DNA from: Paracrocinitomix sp039939375
GTDB taxonomy: Bacteria; Bacteroidota; Bacteroidia; Flavobacteriales_D; Crocinitomicaceae
DNA: 64,000 nucleotides
Assembly: GCA_039939375.1 (NCBI GenBank)
Contig: JBDVJO010000006.1
Location: 1 to 64,000 of the forward strand
Reading direction: 5' to 3'
The first letter of the stretch is position 1. Each line of letters begins with the position of its first letter. A program made the translations under genes and the position numbers. The notes under the pieces were generated by a model, which saw only the letters and a list, made by a program, of their open reading frames with translations, was not told the DNA's origin and made no database searches. Below are positions 19,595 to 27,717 of the stretch, piece after piece.

Positions 19595-20311
19595 ATGGGA
19601 CAAAAAACAAATCCAATAGGAAATAGATTAGGATTCATCCAAGGATGGGAGTCTAATTGGTTCGGTGGAAATAACTACGCAGATAAAATCGTAGAAGATG
19701 ATAAAATCAGAAACTACTTAATGGTGAGACTCCAAAAAGCTAGTATCTCTAAAATTATCATTGAACGTACCATCAAGTTAGTTACAGTTACTATCAATAC
19801 TGCAAGACCCGGTGTAATTATCGGAAAAGGTGGTAAAGAAGTAGATAAGTTGAAAGAAGAGCTTAAGAAAGTTACTGGAAAAGAAGTTCAAATTAACATC
19901 TTCGAAATCAAAAGACCTGAGTTGGATGCTAAACTCGTGGCTGATTCTGTTGCAAGACAAATCGAAGGTAGAATTTCATTCAGAAGAGCTATCAAAATGG
20001 CAATCGCTTCAACTATGAGAATGGGAGCAGAGGGGATTAAAATCAAAATTTCTGGAAGATTAAACGGAGCTGAGATGGCAAGAACTGAAATGTACAAAGA
20101 AGGAAGAACTCCTTTGCATACATTCAGAGCTGATATCGATTACGCACTTTCTGAAGCACATACCACTTATGGTAGAATCGGAATCAAAGTGTGGATTTGT
20201 AAAGGTGAAGTTTATGGAAAAAGAGATCTTTCTCCAAACGTTGGCCTTCAACAAAAGAAAGGTGGAGCGCAAGGTAAAAGATCACCTAAGTTCCAGAATA
20301 GAAGAAAATAA
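19595..20311 (+). CDS. rpsC: 30S ribosomal protein S3 (uS3)
   Basis: S3 lies at the mRNA entry channel and contributes to ribosomal helicase activity. The 238 residues include the KH domain with GVIIGKGGKEVDKLKEEL (GxxG loop) and a C-terminal domain with RMGAEGIKIKISGRLNGAEM. The tail is basic and glycine-rich. Confidence 0.98.
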   Translation: MGQKTNPIGNRLGFIQGWESNWFGGNNYADKIVEDDKIRNYLMVRLQKASISKIIIERTIKLVTVTINTARPGVIIGKGGKEVDKLKEELKKVTGKEVQINIFEIKRPELDAKLVADSVARQIEGRISFRRAIKMAIASTMRMGAEGIKIKISGRLNGAEMARTEMYKEGRTPLHTFRADIDYALSEAHTTYGRIGIKVWICKGEVYGKRDLSPNVGLQQKKGGAQGKRSPKFQNRRK

Positions 20312-20331
20312 TTAGTTAAAGCAGTACAATC

Positions 20332-20754
20332 ATGTTACAGCCGAAAAGAACAAAATTTAGAAAAGCCCAGAAGGGAAGAAACAGAGGATTAGCTCACAGA
20401 GGTAGTCAAATCGCTTTCGGATCATTTGGTCTTAAAACATTAGAGCCGGGATGGATTACATCTCGTCAAATAGAAGCTTCACGTATCGCCGTTACCAGAT
20501 ACATGAAAAGAGAAGGAAAAGTATGGATTCGTATTTTTCCGGACAAACCAGTGACCGCTAAGCCTGCAGAGGTAAGGATGGGTAAAGGTAAAGGTGCACC
20601 AAGCCATTGGGTAGCCGTTGTCAGACCTGGTAGAATTTTATTTGAAGCAGAAGGGGTGCCTTTAGAAACTGCAAGAGAAGCAATGAGACTTGCAGCGCAA
20701 AAGCTTCCGCTAAAATGTAAATTCATAGTACGTAAAGATTACGTTGAGAAATAA
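20332..20754 (+). CDS. rplP: 50S ribosomal protein L16 (uL16)
   Basis: L16 helps position A-site tRNA on the large subunit. The 140 residues start MLQPKRTKFRKAQKG and include the MGKGKGAPSHWVAVVRPGR signature with the arginine region that is hydroxylated in some bacteria. The gene has the usual place between rpsC and rpmC. Confidence 0.98.
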   Translation: MLQPKRTKFRKAQKGRNRGLAHRGSQIAFGSFGLKTLEPGWITSRQIEASRIAVTRYMKREGKVWIRIFPDKPVTAKPAEVRMGKGKGAPSHWVAVVRPGRILFEAEGVPLETAREAMRLAAQKLPLKCKFIVRKDYVEK

Positions 20755-20763
20755 TTTTAAGAG

Positions 20764-20967
20764 ATGAAATCAGCAGAAATAAAAGAATTGTCAGTAGCGG
20801 ATTTGAAAGAAAAAATCGAAGAACTTCAAGAACAACACGCAAAGTTGAACTTGGCACACTCGGTGACACAACTTGAAAACCCTGTACAGTTAAGAGCTAA
20901 TCGAAAAGTTATTGCTCGTTTAAAAACAGAATTAAGAGGTAGAGAATTAGCAGAAGCTAAAGCGTAA
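20764..20967 (+). CDS. rpmC: 50S ribosomal protein L29 (uL29)
   Basis: A short all-helical large-subunit protein located near the tunnel exit. The 67 residues MKSAEIKELSVADLKEK ... RANRKVIARLKTELRGREL give the standard two-helix coiled hairpin. A 45-bp gap follows before rpsQ. Confidence 0.96.
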   Translation: MKSAEIKELSVADLKEKIEELQEQHAKLNLAHSVTQLENPVQLRANRKVIARLKTELRGRELAEAKA

Positions 20968-21012
20968 GCTGGCTCTGATATTCAAAACCACAATTAAAGA
21001 AAACTTTCTGTA

Positions 21013-21273
21013 ATGGAGAACAAGAGAAATTTAAGAAAAGAACGTATTGGGTTAGTAACTAGCGATAAGATGGAAAAATCTATCGTAGTTGCGGTTGAGC
21101 GTAAAGTGAAACACGAGAAATACGGTAAGTTCGTGAAGAAAACGACTAAATTCGTTGCTCATGATGAAAACAACGATTGCAATATTGGCGATACTGTTAA
21201 AATCATGGAAACTAGAAAATTGTCGAAGAACAAGAACTGGAGATTAGTAGAAATTGTTGAAAGAGCTAAATAA
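21013..21273 (+). CDS. rpsQ: 30S ribosomal protein S17 (uS17)
   Basis: A primary 16S rRNA binding OB-fold protein of 86 residues. The core GLVTSDKMEKSIVVAVERK, the KFVAHDENNDCNIGDTVKI segment and ETRKLSKNKNWRLVEIVERA are all in place. Confidence 0.97.
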   Translation: MENKRNLRKERIGLVTSDKMEKSIVVAVERKVKHEKYGKFVKKTTKFVAHDENNDCNIGDTVKIMETRKLSKNKNWRLVEIVERAK

Positions 21274-21281
21274 GAAGACCA

Positions 21282-21650
21282 ATGATTCAACAGGAAAGTA
21301 GATTAGCAGTAGCAGACAACAGTGGAGCCAAAGAAGTTCTTTGTATTCGTGTATTAGGCGGAACTAAAAGAAGATATGCTTCTATAGGTGACAAGATTGT
21401 CGTGACTATTAAAAACGCTATGCCACAAGGTAATGTCAAAAAAGGACAGGTTTGTAAGGCAGTAGTTGTTAGAACGAAAAAAGAAATTAGAAGACCAGAC
21501 GGATCATATATCAGATTTGATGATAACGCGGTTGTATTGTTAAACGAAGCTGGAGAAATGAGAGGTACCCGTATTTTCGGACCTGTTGCTAGAGAGTTGA
21601 GAGACAAACAATACATGAAAGTTGTTTCATTAGCTCCTGAGGTGCTTTAA
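21282..21650 (+). CDS. rplN: 50S ribosomal protein L14 (uL14)
   Basis: L14 lies at the subunit interface and binds silencing factor RsfS in many bacteria. The 122 residues begin MIQQESRLAVADNSGAKEVL and include VVRTKKEIRRPDGSYIRFDD and RGTRIFGPVARELRDK. rplX starts 12 bp downstream. Confidence 0.98.
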   Translation: MIQQESRLAVADNSGAKEVLCIRVLGGTKRRYASIGDKIVVTIKNAMPQGNVKKGQVCKAVVVRTKKEIRRPDGSYIRFDDNAVVLLNEAGEMRGTRIFGPVARELRDKQYMKVVSLAPEVL

Positions 21651-21662
21651 AAATTTTAAGAA

Positions 21663-21980
21663 ATGCAAAAGAAACTACACGTAAAAGTTGGTGACACTGT
21701 AAAAGTGATTAGCGGTACTTCTAAAGGTAGCGAAGGAAAAGTTCTTCGTATCGATAGAAGCAAAGACCGTGTAATCGTAGAAGGTGTAAACGTTGTTAAA
21801 AAACACGTTAAACCAAGTGCGGCTAATCCTCAAGGAGGAATTGAAGAAGCTGAAGCTGGAATCCATATTTCTAACGTAATGTTAGTAGTTGGCGGAGTTG
21901 CTTCTAAAGTTGGTCGTAAAAAAGACGAGAACGGAAAATTAGTTAGATTTTTAAAAAAGAATGGGGAGGTAGTTAAGTAA
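21663..21980 (+). CDS. rplX: 50S ribosomal protein L24 (uL24)
   Basis: L24 initiates large-subunit assembly. The 105 residues carry a KOW motif (VGDTVKVISGTSKGSEGKVL) followed by VNVVKKHVKPSAANPQGGI. Its stop shares one base with the rplE start (TAATG), so the two are translationally coupled. Confidence 0.98.
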   Translation: MQKKLHVKVGDTVKVISGTSKGSEGKVLRIDRSKDRVIVEGVNVVKKHVKPSAANPQGGIEEAEAGIHISNVMLVVGGVASKVGRKKDENGKLVRFLKKNGEVVK

Positions 21981-22531
21981 TGAGCTATACACCAAGACTA
22001 AAAGAACAGTACGCATCTCAAATTGCAAAAAGCTTGCAAGATAAGTTTGGTTTTAAATCAAACATGAGAGTGCCGAAATTAGAGAAGATCATCTTAAGCC
22101 AAGGTTTAGGAGAAGCAGTTGCTGATAAAAAAGTAATTGATTCTGCTATGAAAGATATGGCTTTGATTGCTGGTCAACAACCAGTAACAACTTACTCTAA
22201 AAAAGATATCTCAAATTTCAAATTGAGAAAAGGAATGCCAGTTGGAGTTATGGTAACTCTAAGAGGTGACAAAATGTATGATTTCCTTGACAGATTTATA
22301 AACGTTGCTCTTCCTAGAACTAGAGATTTTAGAGGGGTAAACGCGAAAGGATTTGACGGATCAGGAAACTTCAACATGGGGATCACTGAGCATATCATTT
22401 TCCCAGAAATTGATATCGATAAAGTAAACAAAATCTTAGGAATGGACATTACGTTCGTAACTTCTACTGATTCAGATGAAGAAGCAAGAGCGTTATTGGA
22501 TGAATTCAAATTCCCATTCACAAAAAACTAA
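21980..22531 (+). CDS. rplE: 50S ribosomal protein L5 (uL5)
   Basis: L5 binds 5S rRNA and contacts P-site tRNA. The 183 residues contain VPKLEKIILSQGLGEA, the GQQPVTTYSKKDISNFKLR segment and FPEIDIDKVNKILGMDITFV. The ATG overlaps the rplX stop by 1 bp. Confidence 0.98.
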   Translation: MSYTPRLKEQYASQIAKSLQDKFGFKSNMRVPKLEKIILSQGLGEAVADKKVIDSAMKDMALIAGQQPVTTYSKKDISNFKLRKGMPVGVMVTLRGDKMYDFLDRFINVALPRTRDFRGVNAKGFDGSGNFNMGITEHIIFPEIDIDKVNKILGMDITFVTSTDSDEEARALLDEFKFPFTKN

Positions 22532-22535
22532 AGAG

Positions 22536-22823
22536 ATGGCTAAAGAATCAATGAAAGCGAAAGAGCGTAAAAGAATTGCACTTGCCGCGAAATATTCAGA
22601 AAAAAGAGCTGAGTTAAGAAAGAAAGCTGCGAACGGTGATTGGGATGCTATGATGGCCCTTCAAAAGCTTCCGAAAAACTCAATGGGAATCCGTGTTCAC
22701 AACAGATGTGGATTAACTGGAAGACCAAGAGGTTATATGAGACAATTTGGAATTTCTCGTGTAACTTTCAGAGAGATGGCGTTAGCTGGGAAAATCCCAG
22801 GTGTAACAAAAGCTAGCTGGTAA
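22536..22823 (+). CDS. rpsN: 30S ribosomal protein S14 (uS14), zinc-free type
   Basis: S14 is a head protein of the small subunit. The start at 22536 (MAKESMKAKERKR) was chosen because the open frame upstream lies inside rplE. The 95-residue form keeps NRCGLTGRPRGYMRQFGISR and FREMALAGKIPGVTKASW. It has a single cysteine in place of the CxxC pairs of the short zinc form, so it is the C- type. Confidence 0.97.
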   Translation: MAKESMKAKERKRIALAAKYSEKRAELRKKAANGDWDAMMALQKLPKNSMGIRVHNRCGLTGRPRGYMRQFGISRVTFREMALAGKIPGVTKASW

Positions 22824-22850
22824 AACAAAAATTAAATTAATAGAAACTAA

Positions 22851-22876
22851 AACTGTGTTACTTCAGTAATACGGTT
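22851..22876 (+). promoter_or_regulatory. Stem-loop in the rpsN-rpsH gap
   Basis: Within the 75-bp gap, AACTGTGTTAC pairs with GTAATACGGTT across a TTCA loop, giving an 11-bp stem with two G-U pairs. No U-tract follows, so it is not a classical terminator. Its place directly before rpsH suggests a possible ribosomal-protein leader, but no family resemblance was identified. Confidence 0.4.
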
Positions 22877-22898
22877 TCAAGTCTTAAACTAAACGTAA

Positions 22899-23291
22899 AT
22901 GAATACAGATCCAATAGCAGATTTTTTGACTAGGGTAAGAAACGCTCAGATGGCTCGCCATAAAGTTGTTGAAATTCCAGGTTCAAAAATCAAGAAAGAG
23001 ATTACTAAAATCTTAGATGACAAAGGATACATTCTTTCTCATAAATTTGAGGAAGATGACAAGCAAGGAATCATCAAAATTGCCTTGAAGTACAATAAAA
23101 ATGTTCCTGCGATTAAAAAAATCGAAAGAATTAGTAAACCAGGATTAAGAAAGTATTGCGGAGCTGGTGAGCTTCCACGTGTGTTAAACGGATTGGGTAT
23201 TGCAATCATCTCAACTTCTAAAGGTGTGATCACTGATAAAGAAGCGAGAAACGAAAACATAGGTGGAGAAATCATCTGTCACGTATATTAA
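22899..23291 (+). CDS. rpsH: 30S ribosomal protein S8 (uS8)
   Basis: S8 binds the central domain of 16S rRNA and in enterobacteria represses the spc operon through its mRNA. The 130 residues start MNTDPIADFLTRVRNAQMARH and end in the signature ISTSKGVITDKEARNENIGGEIICHVY region. The 75-bp gap before it is unusually large for this cluster and holds a stem-loop. Confidence 0.98.
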   Translation: MNTDPIADFLTRVRNAQMARHKVVEIPGSKIKKEITKILDDKGYILSHKFEEDDKQGIIKIALKYNKNVPAIKKIERISKPGLRKYCGAGELPRVLNGLGIAIISTSKGVITDKEARNENIGGEIICHVY

Positions 23292-23307
23292 ATTTTAGAA
23301 GAAAGTT

Positions 23308-23862
23308 ATGTCTAGAATAGGAAATAACCCGGTCACTGTAGTAGATGGTGTTGAGATCAAAATCGACAAAGATATCATTACAGTAAAAGGACCAAAAGGT
23401 GAATTGACTCAAGAATATGATTCTTCAGCAGTTGTAATTAAGCAAGAAGACGGTGAGATGACATTCTCAAGAACTTCAGAGCATAAAGATCACAGAGCAA
23501 AACATGGTTTATACCGTGCGCTTGTGTACAACATGATTGAAGGTGTAACAAAAGGATGGGTTAAAAAATTAGAATTTCATGGTGTTGGTTACAGAGCAAC
23601 TGCTCAAGGTCAAAAACTTGAAATGGTAATTGGATACTCTCACGCAGTTGTAATTGAACTTCCAACGGAAATTAAATTAACTGCTGAAACTGAAAAAGGT
23701 AAAGCTCCAGTTGTTACTCTTGAGTCTCATGACAAACAATTAGTAGGTCAGGTAGCTGCGAAAATTAGATCGCTAAGAAAACCAGAGCCTTATAAAGGTA
23801 AAGGTATCAGATACCAAGACGAGTACATTAGAAGAAAAGCTGGTAAAGCAGCCGCTAAATAA
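23308..23862 (+). CDS. rplF: 50S ribosomal protein L6 (uL6)
   Basis: L6 is a two-domain protein near the sarcin-ricin loop. The 184 residues open MSRIGNNPVTVVDGVEIK, show VTKGWVKKLEFHGVGYRA at the domain junction and end with RKPEPYKGKGIRYQDEYIRR, the family signature. Confidence 0.98.
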   Translation: MSRIGNNPVTVVDGVEIKIDKDIITVKGPKGELTQEYDSSAVVIKQEDGEMTFSRTSEHKDHRAKHGLYRALVYNMIEGVTKGWVKKLEFHGVGYRATAQGQKLEMVIGYSHAVVIELPTEIKLTAETEKGKAPVVTLESHDKQLVGQVAAKIRSLRKPEPYKGKGIRYQDEYIRRKAGKAAAK

Positions 23863-23869
23863 TTGAGAT

Positions 23870-24223
23870 ATGGCGTCAAAGAAAGTAGTAAAAAGAGCGA
23901 AAATTAAAAGAAGAATCCGTAAAAATGTTTTCGGAACTTCAACGCAACCAAGATTGAGTGTTTTCAGATCTAATAAAGAGATCTATGCGCAAATTATTGA
24001 TGATGAAGAAGGTAAAACGTTAGCGTCTAGCTCTTCATTCAAAAATAAAGCAGCCGAAGGTAAACCTAAGGCAGAAGCAGCAGCAATCGTAGGAAAAGAA
24101 TTAGCTGAGAAAGCGGCGAAAGCAGGTGTTGAAAAAGTTGTTTTTGACAGAAACGGTTATCAGTATCACGGAAGAGTTAAGTCATTAGCTGACGGAGCTC
24201 GTGAAGGTGGATTAAAATTTTAA
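23870..24223 (+). CDS. rplR: 50S ribosomal protein L18 (uL18)
   Basis: L18 helps L5 bind 5S rRNA. The 117 residues include RPRLSVFRSNKEIYAQIIDD-type sequence (here TQPRLSVFRSNKEIYAQI) and end with FDRNGYQYHGRVKSLADGAR. rpsE starts 8 bp later. Confidence 0.98.
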   Translation: MASKKVVKRAKIKRRIRKNVFGTSTQPRLSVFRSNKEIYAQIIDDEEGKTLASSSSFKNKAAEGKPKAEAAAIVGKELAEKAAKAGVEKVVFDRNGYQYHGRVKSLADGAREGGLKF

Positions 24224-24231
24224 GAAAGATC

Positions 24232-24741
24232 ATGAAAGCAAAACAAATTAGATCTACAGACATTGAGTTAAAAGACAAGTTAGTTGCCTTAAACCGTGTT
24301 ACTAAAGTAACAAAAGGTGGACGTAATTTTACTTTCTCTGCAATCGTAGTAGTTGGAAACGAAGACGGAATCGTTGGACACGGACTTGGTAAAGCGAAAG
24401 AAGTAGTTGAAGCTATCTCTAAAGGTGTTGATGATGCTAAAAAGAACTTGATTAAAGTTCCTGTTATCAACGGATCTGTTCCTCATTTACAAAAAGGTAA
24501 ATATTCTGGAGCTAGAGTTTTATTGAAGCCTGCTTCTCATGGTACCGGTGTTATCGCTGGTGGAGCTATGCGTGCGGTTTTAGAAAGCGCTGGAATTACT
24601 GATATCCTTGCTAAATCTCAAGGTTCTTCAAACCCACACAACGTGGTAAAAGCAACATTCAATGCTTTAGAACAAATGAGAGATGCAGTTGCAGTAGCAA
24701 GAGAAAGAGGTGTTTCTTTGGATAAAGTTTTTAACGGTTAA
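24232..24741 (+). CDS. rpsE: 30S ribosomal protein S5 (uS5)
   Basis: S5 lies by the mRNA entry site and affects fidelity. The 169 residues have the double-stranded-RNA-binding N-domain VTKVTKGGRNFTFSAIVVVG and the C-domain SHGTGVIAGGAMRAVLESAG plus KSQGSSNPHNVVKATFNAL. Confidence 0.98.
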   Translation: MKAKQIRSTDIELKDKLVALNRVTKVTKGGRNFTFSAIVVVGNEDGIVGHGLGKAKEVVEAISKGVDDAKKNLIKVPVINGSVPHLQKGKYSGARVLLKPASHGTGVIAGGAMRAVLESAGITDILAKSQGSSNPHNVVKATFNALEQMRDAVAVARERGVSLDKVFNG

Positions 24742-24753
24742 TATTTAGAAAAA

Positions 24754-24930
24754 ATGGCAAAAGTTAAAATCAAACAAACAAGAAGTGCAATCAATCGTCC
24801 TAAAGATCAAAAAAGAACTTTAGTAGCACTTGGATTCAAAAAATTGAACCAAGTAATTGAGAAAGAAGGAACTCCTCAAGTAATGGGGATGATTAAAAAA
24901 GTTTCTCACTTAGTCGAGATTGTTGATTAA
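24754..24930 (+). CDS. rpmD: 50S ribosomal protein L30 (uL30)
   Basis: A short gene of 58 residues read directly from the sequence between rpsE and rplO. The protein begins MAKVKIKQTRSAINRPKDQK and continues RTLVALGFKKLNQVIEKEGT, the standard L30 ferredoxin-like fold. The ATG at 24754 follows an A-rich leader 12 bp after rpsE, and the stop is TAA at 24928-24930. Position and sequence make it secure despite the size. Confidence 0.97.
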   Translation: MAKVKIKQTRSAINRPKDQKRTLVALGFKKLNQVIEKEGTPQVMGMIKKVSHLVEIVD

Positions 24931-24968
24931 TAATTGATTCGTTTTAGAATCATTGAAATATTAAAGAA

Positions 24969-25415
24969 ATGAGCTTAAATAATATTAAACCAGCTGAAGG
25001 AGCTACCAAATCAACAAAAAGAATTGGTAGAGGACAAGGTTCTGGATCTGCAGGCACTGCAGGTAGAGGACACAAAGGTGCTAAATCACGTTCTGGTTAC
25101 TCAAAGAAAGTTGGATTCGAAGGTGGACAAATGCCGTTGCAAAGACGTGTACCTAAATTCGGATTTAAAAACATCAATAGAGTTGAGTACAAAGGGATCA
25201 ATTTAGATGCTTTACAAAAATTAGCTGAAGAGAAGAAAATTACTGAAATCACGCCAGCAGTTCTTAACGAGAACGGTTTGGTTGCTAAAAAAGATTTAGT
25301 AAAGATTTTAGGTAGAGGTGAGCTAAAAGCAAAATTGAAAGTTACAGTACATGGATACTCTGCAACAGCAAAAGCGGCTATTGAAGCAGCTGGAGGTACA
25401 GCAGAGGTTTGTTAA
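24969..25415 (+). CDS. rplO: 50S ribosomal protein L15 (uL15)
   Basis: L15 is a late-assembly large-subunit protein with a glycine-rich N-terminal tail. The 148 residues include RIGRGQGSGSAGTAGRGHKG, VGFEGGQMPLQRRVPKFGF and the C-terminal ILGRGELKAKLKVTVHGYS. secY follows after 18 bp, the conserved order. Confidence 0.98.
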   Translation: MSLNNIKPAEGATKSTKRIGRGQGSGSAGTAGRGHKGAKSRSGYSKKVGFEGGQMPLQRRVPKFGFKNINRVEYKGINLDALQKLAEEKKITEITPAVLNENGLVAKKDLVKILGRGELKAKLKVTVHGYSATAKAAIEAAGGTAEVC

Positions 25416-25433
25416 TACAGAACAATCACCTGA

Positions 25434-26753
25434 ATGAAAAAGTTTATAAGTACAATAAAGAATATCTGGACAGTTGAAGAACTGCGTAACCGAATTCTAT
25501 TAACATTAGGATTAATCTTAATTTATAGAATTGGTTCGTTTATCGTTCTTCCTGGTGTAGACCAAACAAATCTAGCTTCTGGTGCAAGCACTGGAGGATT
25601 AGTAGGTTTACTTGACTTATTTGCCGGTGGAGCCTTTTCTAAAGCTTCTATCATGGCATTGGGAATCATGCCTTACATTTCTGCATCAATTATTATGCAG
25701 TTGTTAGGAATGGCAGTACCTGTTGTTCAGAAAATGCAAAAAGAGGGTGAGAGTGGTAGAAGAAAGATTAATGGATATACTAGAATCTTAACTATTATTA
25801 TCTGTGCATTCCAAGCACCTTCGTATTTGACTATGTATGTAATCAATGCGAACGGAGCAATTGACCCTTCAATGATGTGGTGGACAACTTCAATCATGTT
25901 ATTGATTGCTGGTACAATGTTCGCAATGTGGTTGGGTGAGAGAATTACAGATAAAGGTGTTGGAAACGGAATTTCATTATTGATTACTGTAGGTATCTTA
26001 GCACGTTTCCCTGGAGCTGTCTTTGGAGAGTTCTTAGAAAGAAACAACGGTGCAGGTGGTATCTTCATGTTCTTGGTTGAGTTATTAGTGTTCTTCGCAA
26101 TTATCATTGTAACAGTATTAATTGTTCAAGGTGTTAGAAGAATTCCTATTAATTATGCGAAAAGAGTGGTTGGTGGCGCAAATGTCGCTGAACAAGATCA
26201 ACGTTCTTATATTCCATTAAAAGTGAATGCCTCTGGTGTAATGCCAATCATCTTTGCTCAAGCAATTATGACGGTTCCTACCATGATTAATTCACAACAT
26301 CCTGTATTGGTTGCGTTGGCAGACTTTAGAGGATTCTGGTATAACTTCGTGTTTGCATTGATGATTATCATCTTCACGTATTTTTATACTGCAATTACAA
26401 TTAATCCAAAACAAATCGCTGATGATTTGAAAAGAAATGGTGGATTCGTTCCTGGTATTAAGCCTGGTTCTGAAACAGCTGATTTTATCGATACAATTTT
26501 ATCGAGAATCACTTTCCCTGGATCTTTTATGTTAGCAGCTATTGCAATCATTCCAGCTTTCGCTATGTTATTCGGAATTGGAGAAGGATTTGCAATGTTC
26601 ATGGGTGGAACTTCAATGTTAATTATGGTAGGTGTTGTATTGGATACTTTACAGCAAATCGAAACTTACTTATTGAACAGACACTATGATGGATTAATGG
26701 AAGGTGGAAAAATAAGAGGTAGAAGAGGAGAAAACGAATTTTCAGGAATGTAA
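25434..26753 (+). CDS. secY: Preprotein translocase subunit SecY
   Basis: SecY forms the protein-conducting channel of the inner membrane with SecE and SecG. The 439 residues hold about ten hydrophobic segments. The plug/TM2 region shows GLLDLFAGGAFSKASIMALG and TM4-5 carry WLGERITDKGVGNGISLLI. The end contains HYDGLMEGGKIRGRRG. It would export the many T9SS cargo proteins together with SecA, encoded at 43 kb. infA follows 2 bp downstream; adk and map are not inserted. Confidence 0.98.
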   Translation: MKKFISTIKNIWTVEELRNRILLTLGLILIYRIGSFIVLPGVDQTNLASGASTGGLVGLLDLFAGGAFSKASIMALGIMPYISASIIMQLLGMAVPVVQKMQKEGESGRRKINGYTRILTIIICAFQAPSYLTMYVINANGAIDPSMMWWTTSIMLLIAGTMFAMWLGERITDKGVGNGISLLITVGILARFPGAVFGEFLERNNGAGGIFMFLVELLVFFAIIIVTVLIVQGVRRIPINYAKRVVGGANVAEQDQRSYIPLKVNASGVMPIIFAQAIMTVPTMINSQHPVLVALADFRGFWYNFVFALMIIIFTYFYTAITINPKQIADDLKRNGGFVPGIKPGSETADFIDTILSRITFPGSFMLAAIAIIPAFAMLFGIGEGFAMFMGGTSMLIMVGVVLDTLQQIETYLLNRHYDGLMEGGKIRGRRGENEFSGM

Positions 26754-26755
26754 TT

Positions 26756-26974
26756 ATGGCTAAACAACCATCTATAGAACAAGACGGAACAATCGTAGAA
26801 GCATTAGGAAATGCAATGTTCCGAGTTGAATTAGAAAATGGGCATATCATTACTGCTCACATTTCAGGTAAAATGAGAATGCACTACATTAAAATTTTAC
26901 CAGGTGATAAAGTGAAGTTAGAGATGTCTCCTTATGATTTAACAAAAGGAAGAATCACTTATAGATACAAGTAA
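26756..26974 (+). CDS. infA: Translation initiation factor IF-1
   Basis: IF-1 occupies the A site during initiation. The 72 residues MAKQPSIEQDGTIVEALGNA ... HISGKMRMHYIKILPGDKVK ... DLTKGRITYRYK match the OB-fold family at its usual length. It begins 2 bp after the secY stop. Confidence 0.98.
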   Translation: MAKQPSIEQDGTIVEALGNAMFRVELENGHIITAHISGKMRMHYIKILPGDKVKLEMSPYDLTKGRITYRYK

Positions 26975-26987
26975 AGAATTAAATGGT

Positions 26988-26995
26988 TAGCTTTG
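26988..26995 (+). promoter_or_regulatory. Possible internal -7 box before rpmJ
   Basis: TAGCTTTG followed by CAAGCC matches TAnnTTTG just after infA. There is no TTG at the expected -33 distance, so this is only a weak candidate for an internal promoter of the alpha cluster. Confidence 0.25.
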
Positions 26996-27016
26996 CAAGC
27001 CAAATAAATTAAAAAG

Positions 27017-27133
27017 ATGAAAGTAAGAGCATCAGTTAAGAAGAGATCTGCAGATTGCAAGATCGTGAAGAGAAAAGGGAGAGTTTACGTGATAAACAAA
27101 AAGAACCCTAAGTTTAAACAAAGACAAGGATAA
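27017..27133 (+). CDS. rpmJ: 50S ribosomal protein L36 (bL36)
   Basis: A 38-residue gene read directly from the sequence: MKVRASVKKRSADCKIVKRK then GRVYVINKKNPKFKQRQG. Zinc-binding L36 has CxxC and CxxxxH; here only one cysteine (C14) is left, so it is the zinc-free type. The start follows AAAAAG and the stop is TAA at 27131-27133, in the conserved infA-rpmJ-rpsM order. Confidence 0.96.
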   Translation: MKVRASVKKRSADCKIVKRKGRVYVINKKNPKFKQRQG

Positions 27134-27140
27134 AATAGAT

Positions 27141-27206
27141 CCAAGATGATAGAACCAAGTATCAAGAAGTAATTCTTGAATCTTGTCTCTCGAATCTTGT
27201 CTCTAA
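27141..27206 (+). repeat. Heptamer-phased imperfect inverted repeat before rpsM
   Basis: CAAGAT-type words (27142-27168) and their approximate inverse (27173-27199) form arms of 27 nt around a GTAA loop, with 20 of 27 positions complementary by eye. The inner seven pairs (TCAAGAA/TTCTTGA) are perfect. The second arm reads as consecutive seven-base words ATTCTTG, AATCTTG, TCTCTCG, AATCTTG, TCTCTAA. It lies 14 bp before the rpsM ATG. Confidence 0.65.
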
Positions 27207-27219
27207 ACAATATAGAATT

Positions 27220-27594
27220 ATGGCTAGAATTGCTGGAATAGATTTACCAAAGAATAAAAGAGGAGTTATTGGTTTAACTTACATCTATGGTATCGGTAGA
27301 AGTACTGCATCTCAAATCTTAACAGATTGTGGTGTTGACGAAAACATTAAAGTTCAAGATTGGGATGACGATCAACTAGGAAAAGTAAGAGCAATGATCT
27401 CTGAAATGAAAGTTGAAGGTGCATTAAGATCTGAAGTTCAATTGAACATCAAACGTTTAATGGATATCGGTTGTTATAGAGGAATTAGACATAGAGCTGG
27501 TCTTCCATTAAGAGGACAGAGAACTAAAAACAACTCTAGAACAAGAAAAGGTAGAAGAAAAACAGTTGCTAACAAAAAGAAGGCTACTAAATAA
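27220..27594 (+). CDS. rpsM: 30S ribosomal protein S13 (uS13)
   Basis: S13 forms the head-side subunit bridge to L5. The 124 residues begin MARIAGIDLPKNKRGVIGLT and include YGIGRSTASQIL and the C-terminal RHRAGLPLRGQRTKNNSRTR signature. A folded repeat precedes the gene. Confidence 0.98.
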   Translation: MARIAGIDLPKNKRGVIGLTYIYGIGRSTASQILTDCGVDENIKVQDWDDDQLGKVRAMISEMKVEGALRSEVQLNIKRLMDIGCYRGIRHRAGLPLRGQRTKNNSRTRKGRRKTVANKKKATK

Positions 27595-27717
27595 TTGATC
27601 AGACTGTAAGTCTGGAAGAATTCTGAAATCTGGAGAAAACTGAGGCTCTCGAAGTCACGACTCCATGACAATTCAGATGAATTTCAACAAAGACAACAAG
27701 GTCAAAAGCTAAATACA

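Noticed and set aside
22866..22874. GTAATACGG, identical to part of the 16S rRNA 530 region
   Set aside because: Only nine bases match and the flanks differ; it forms one arm of a local stem. Not an rRNA fragment.
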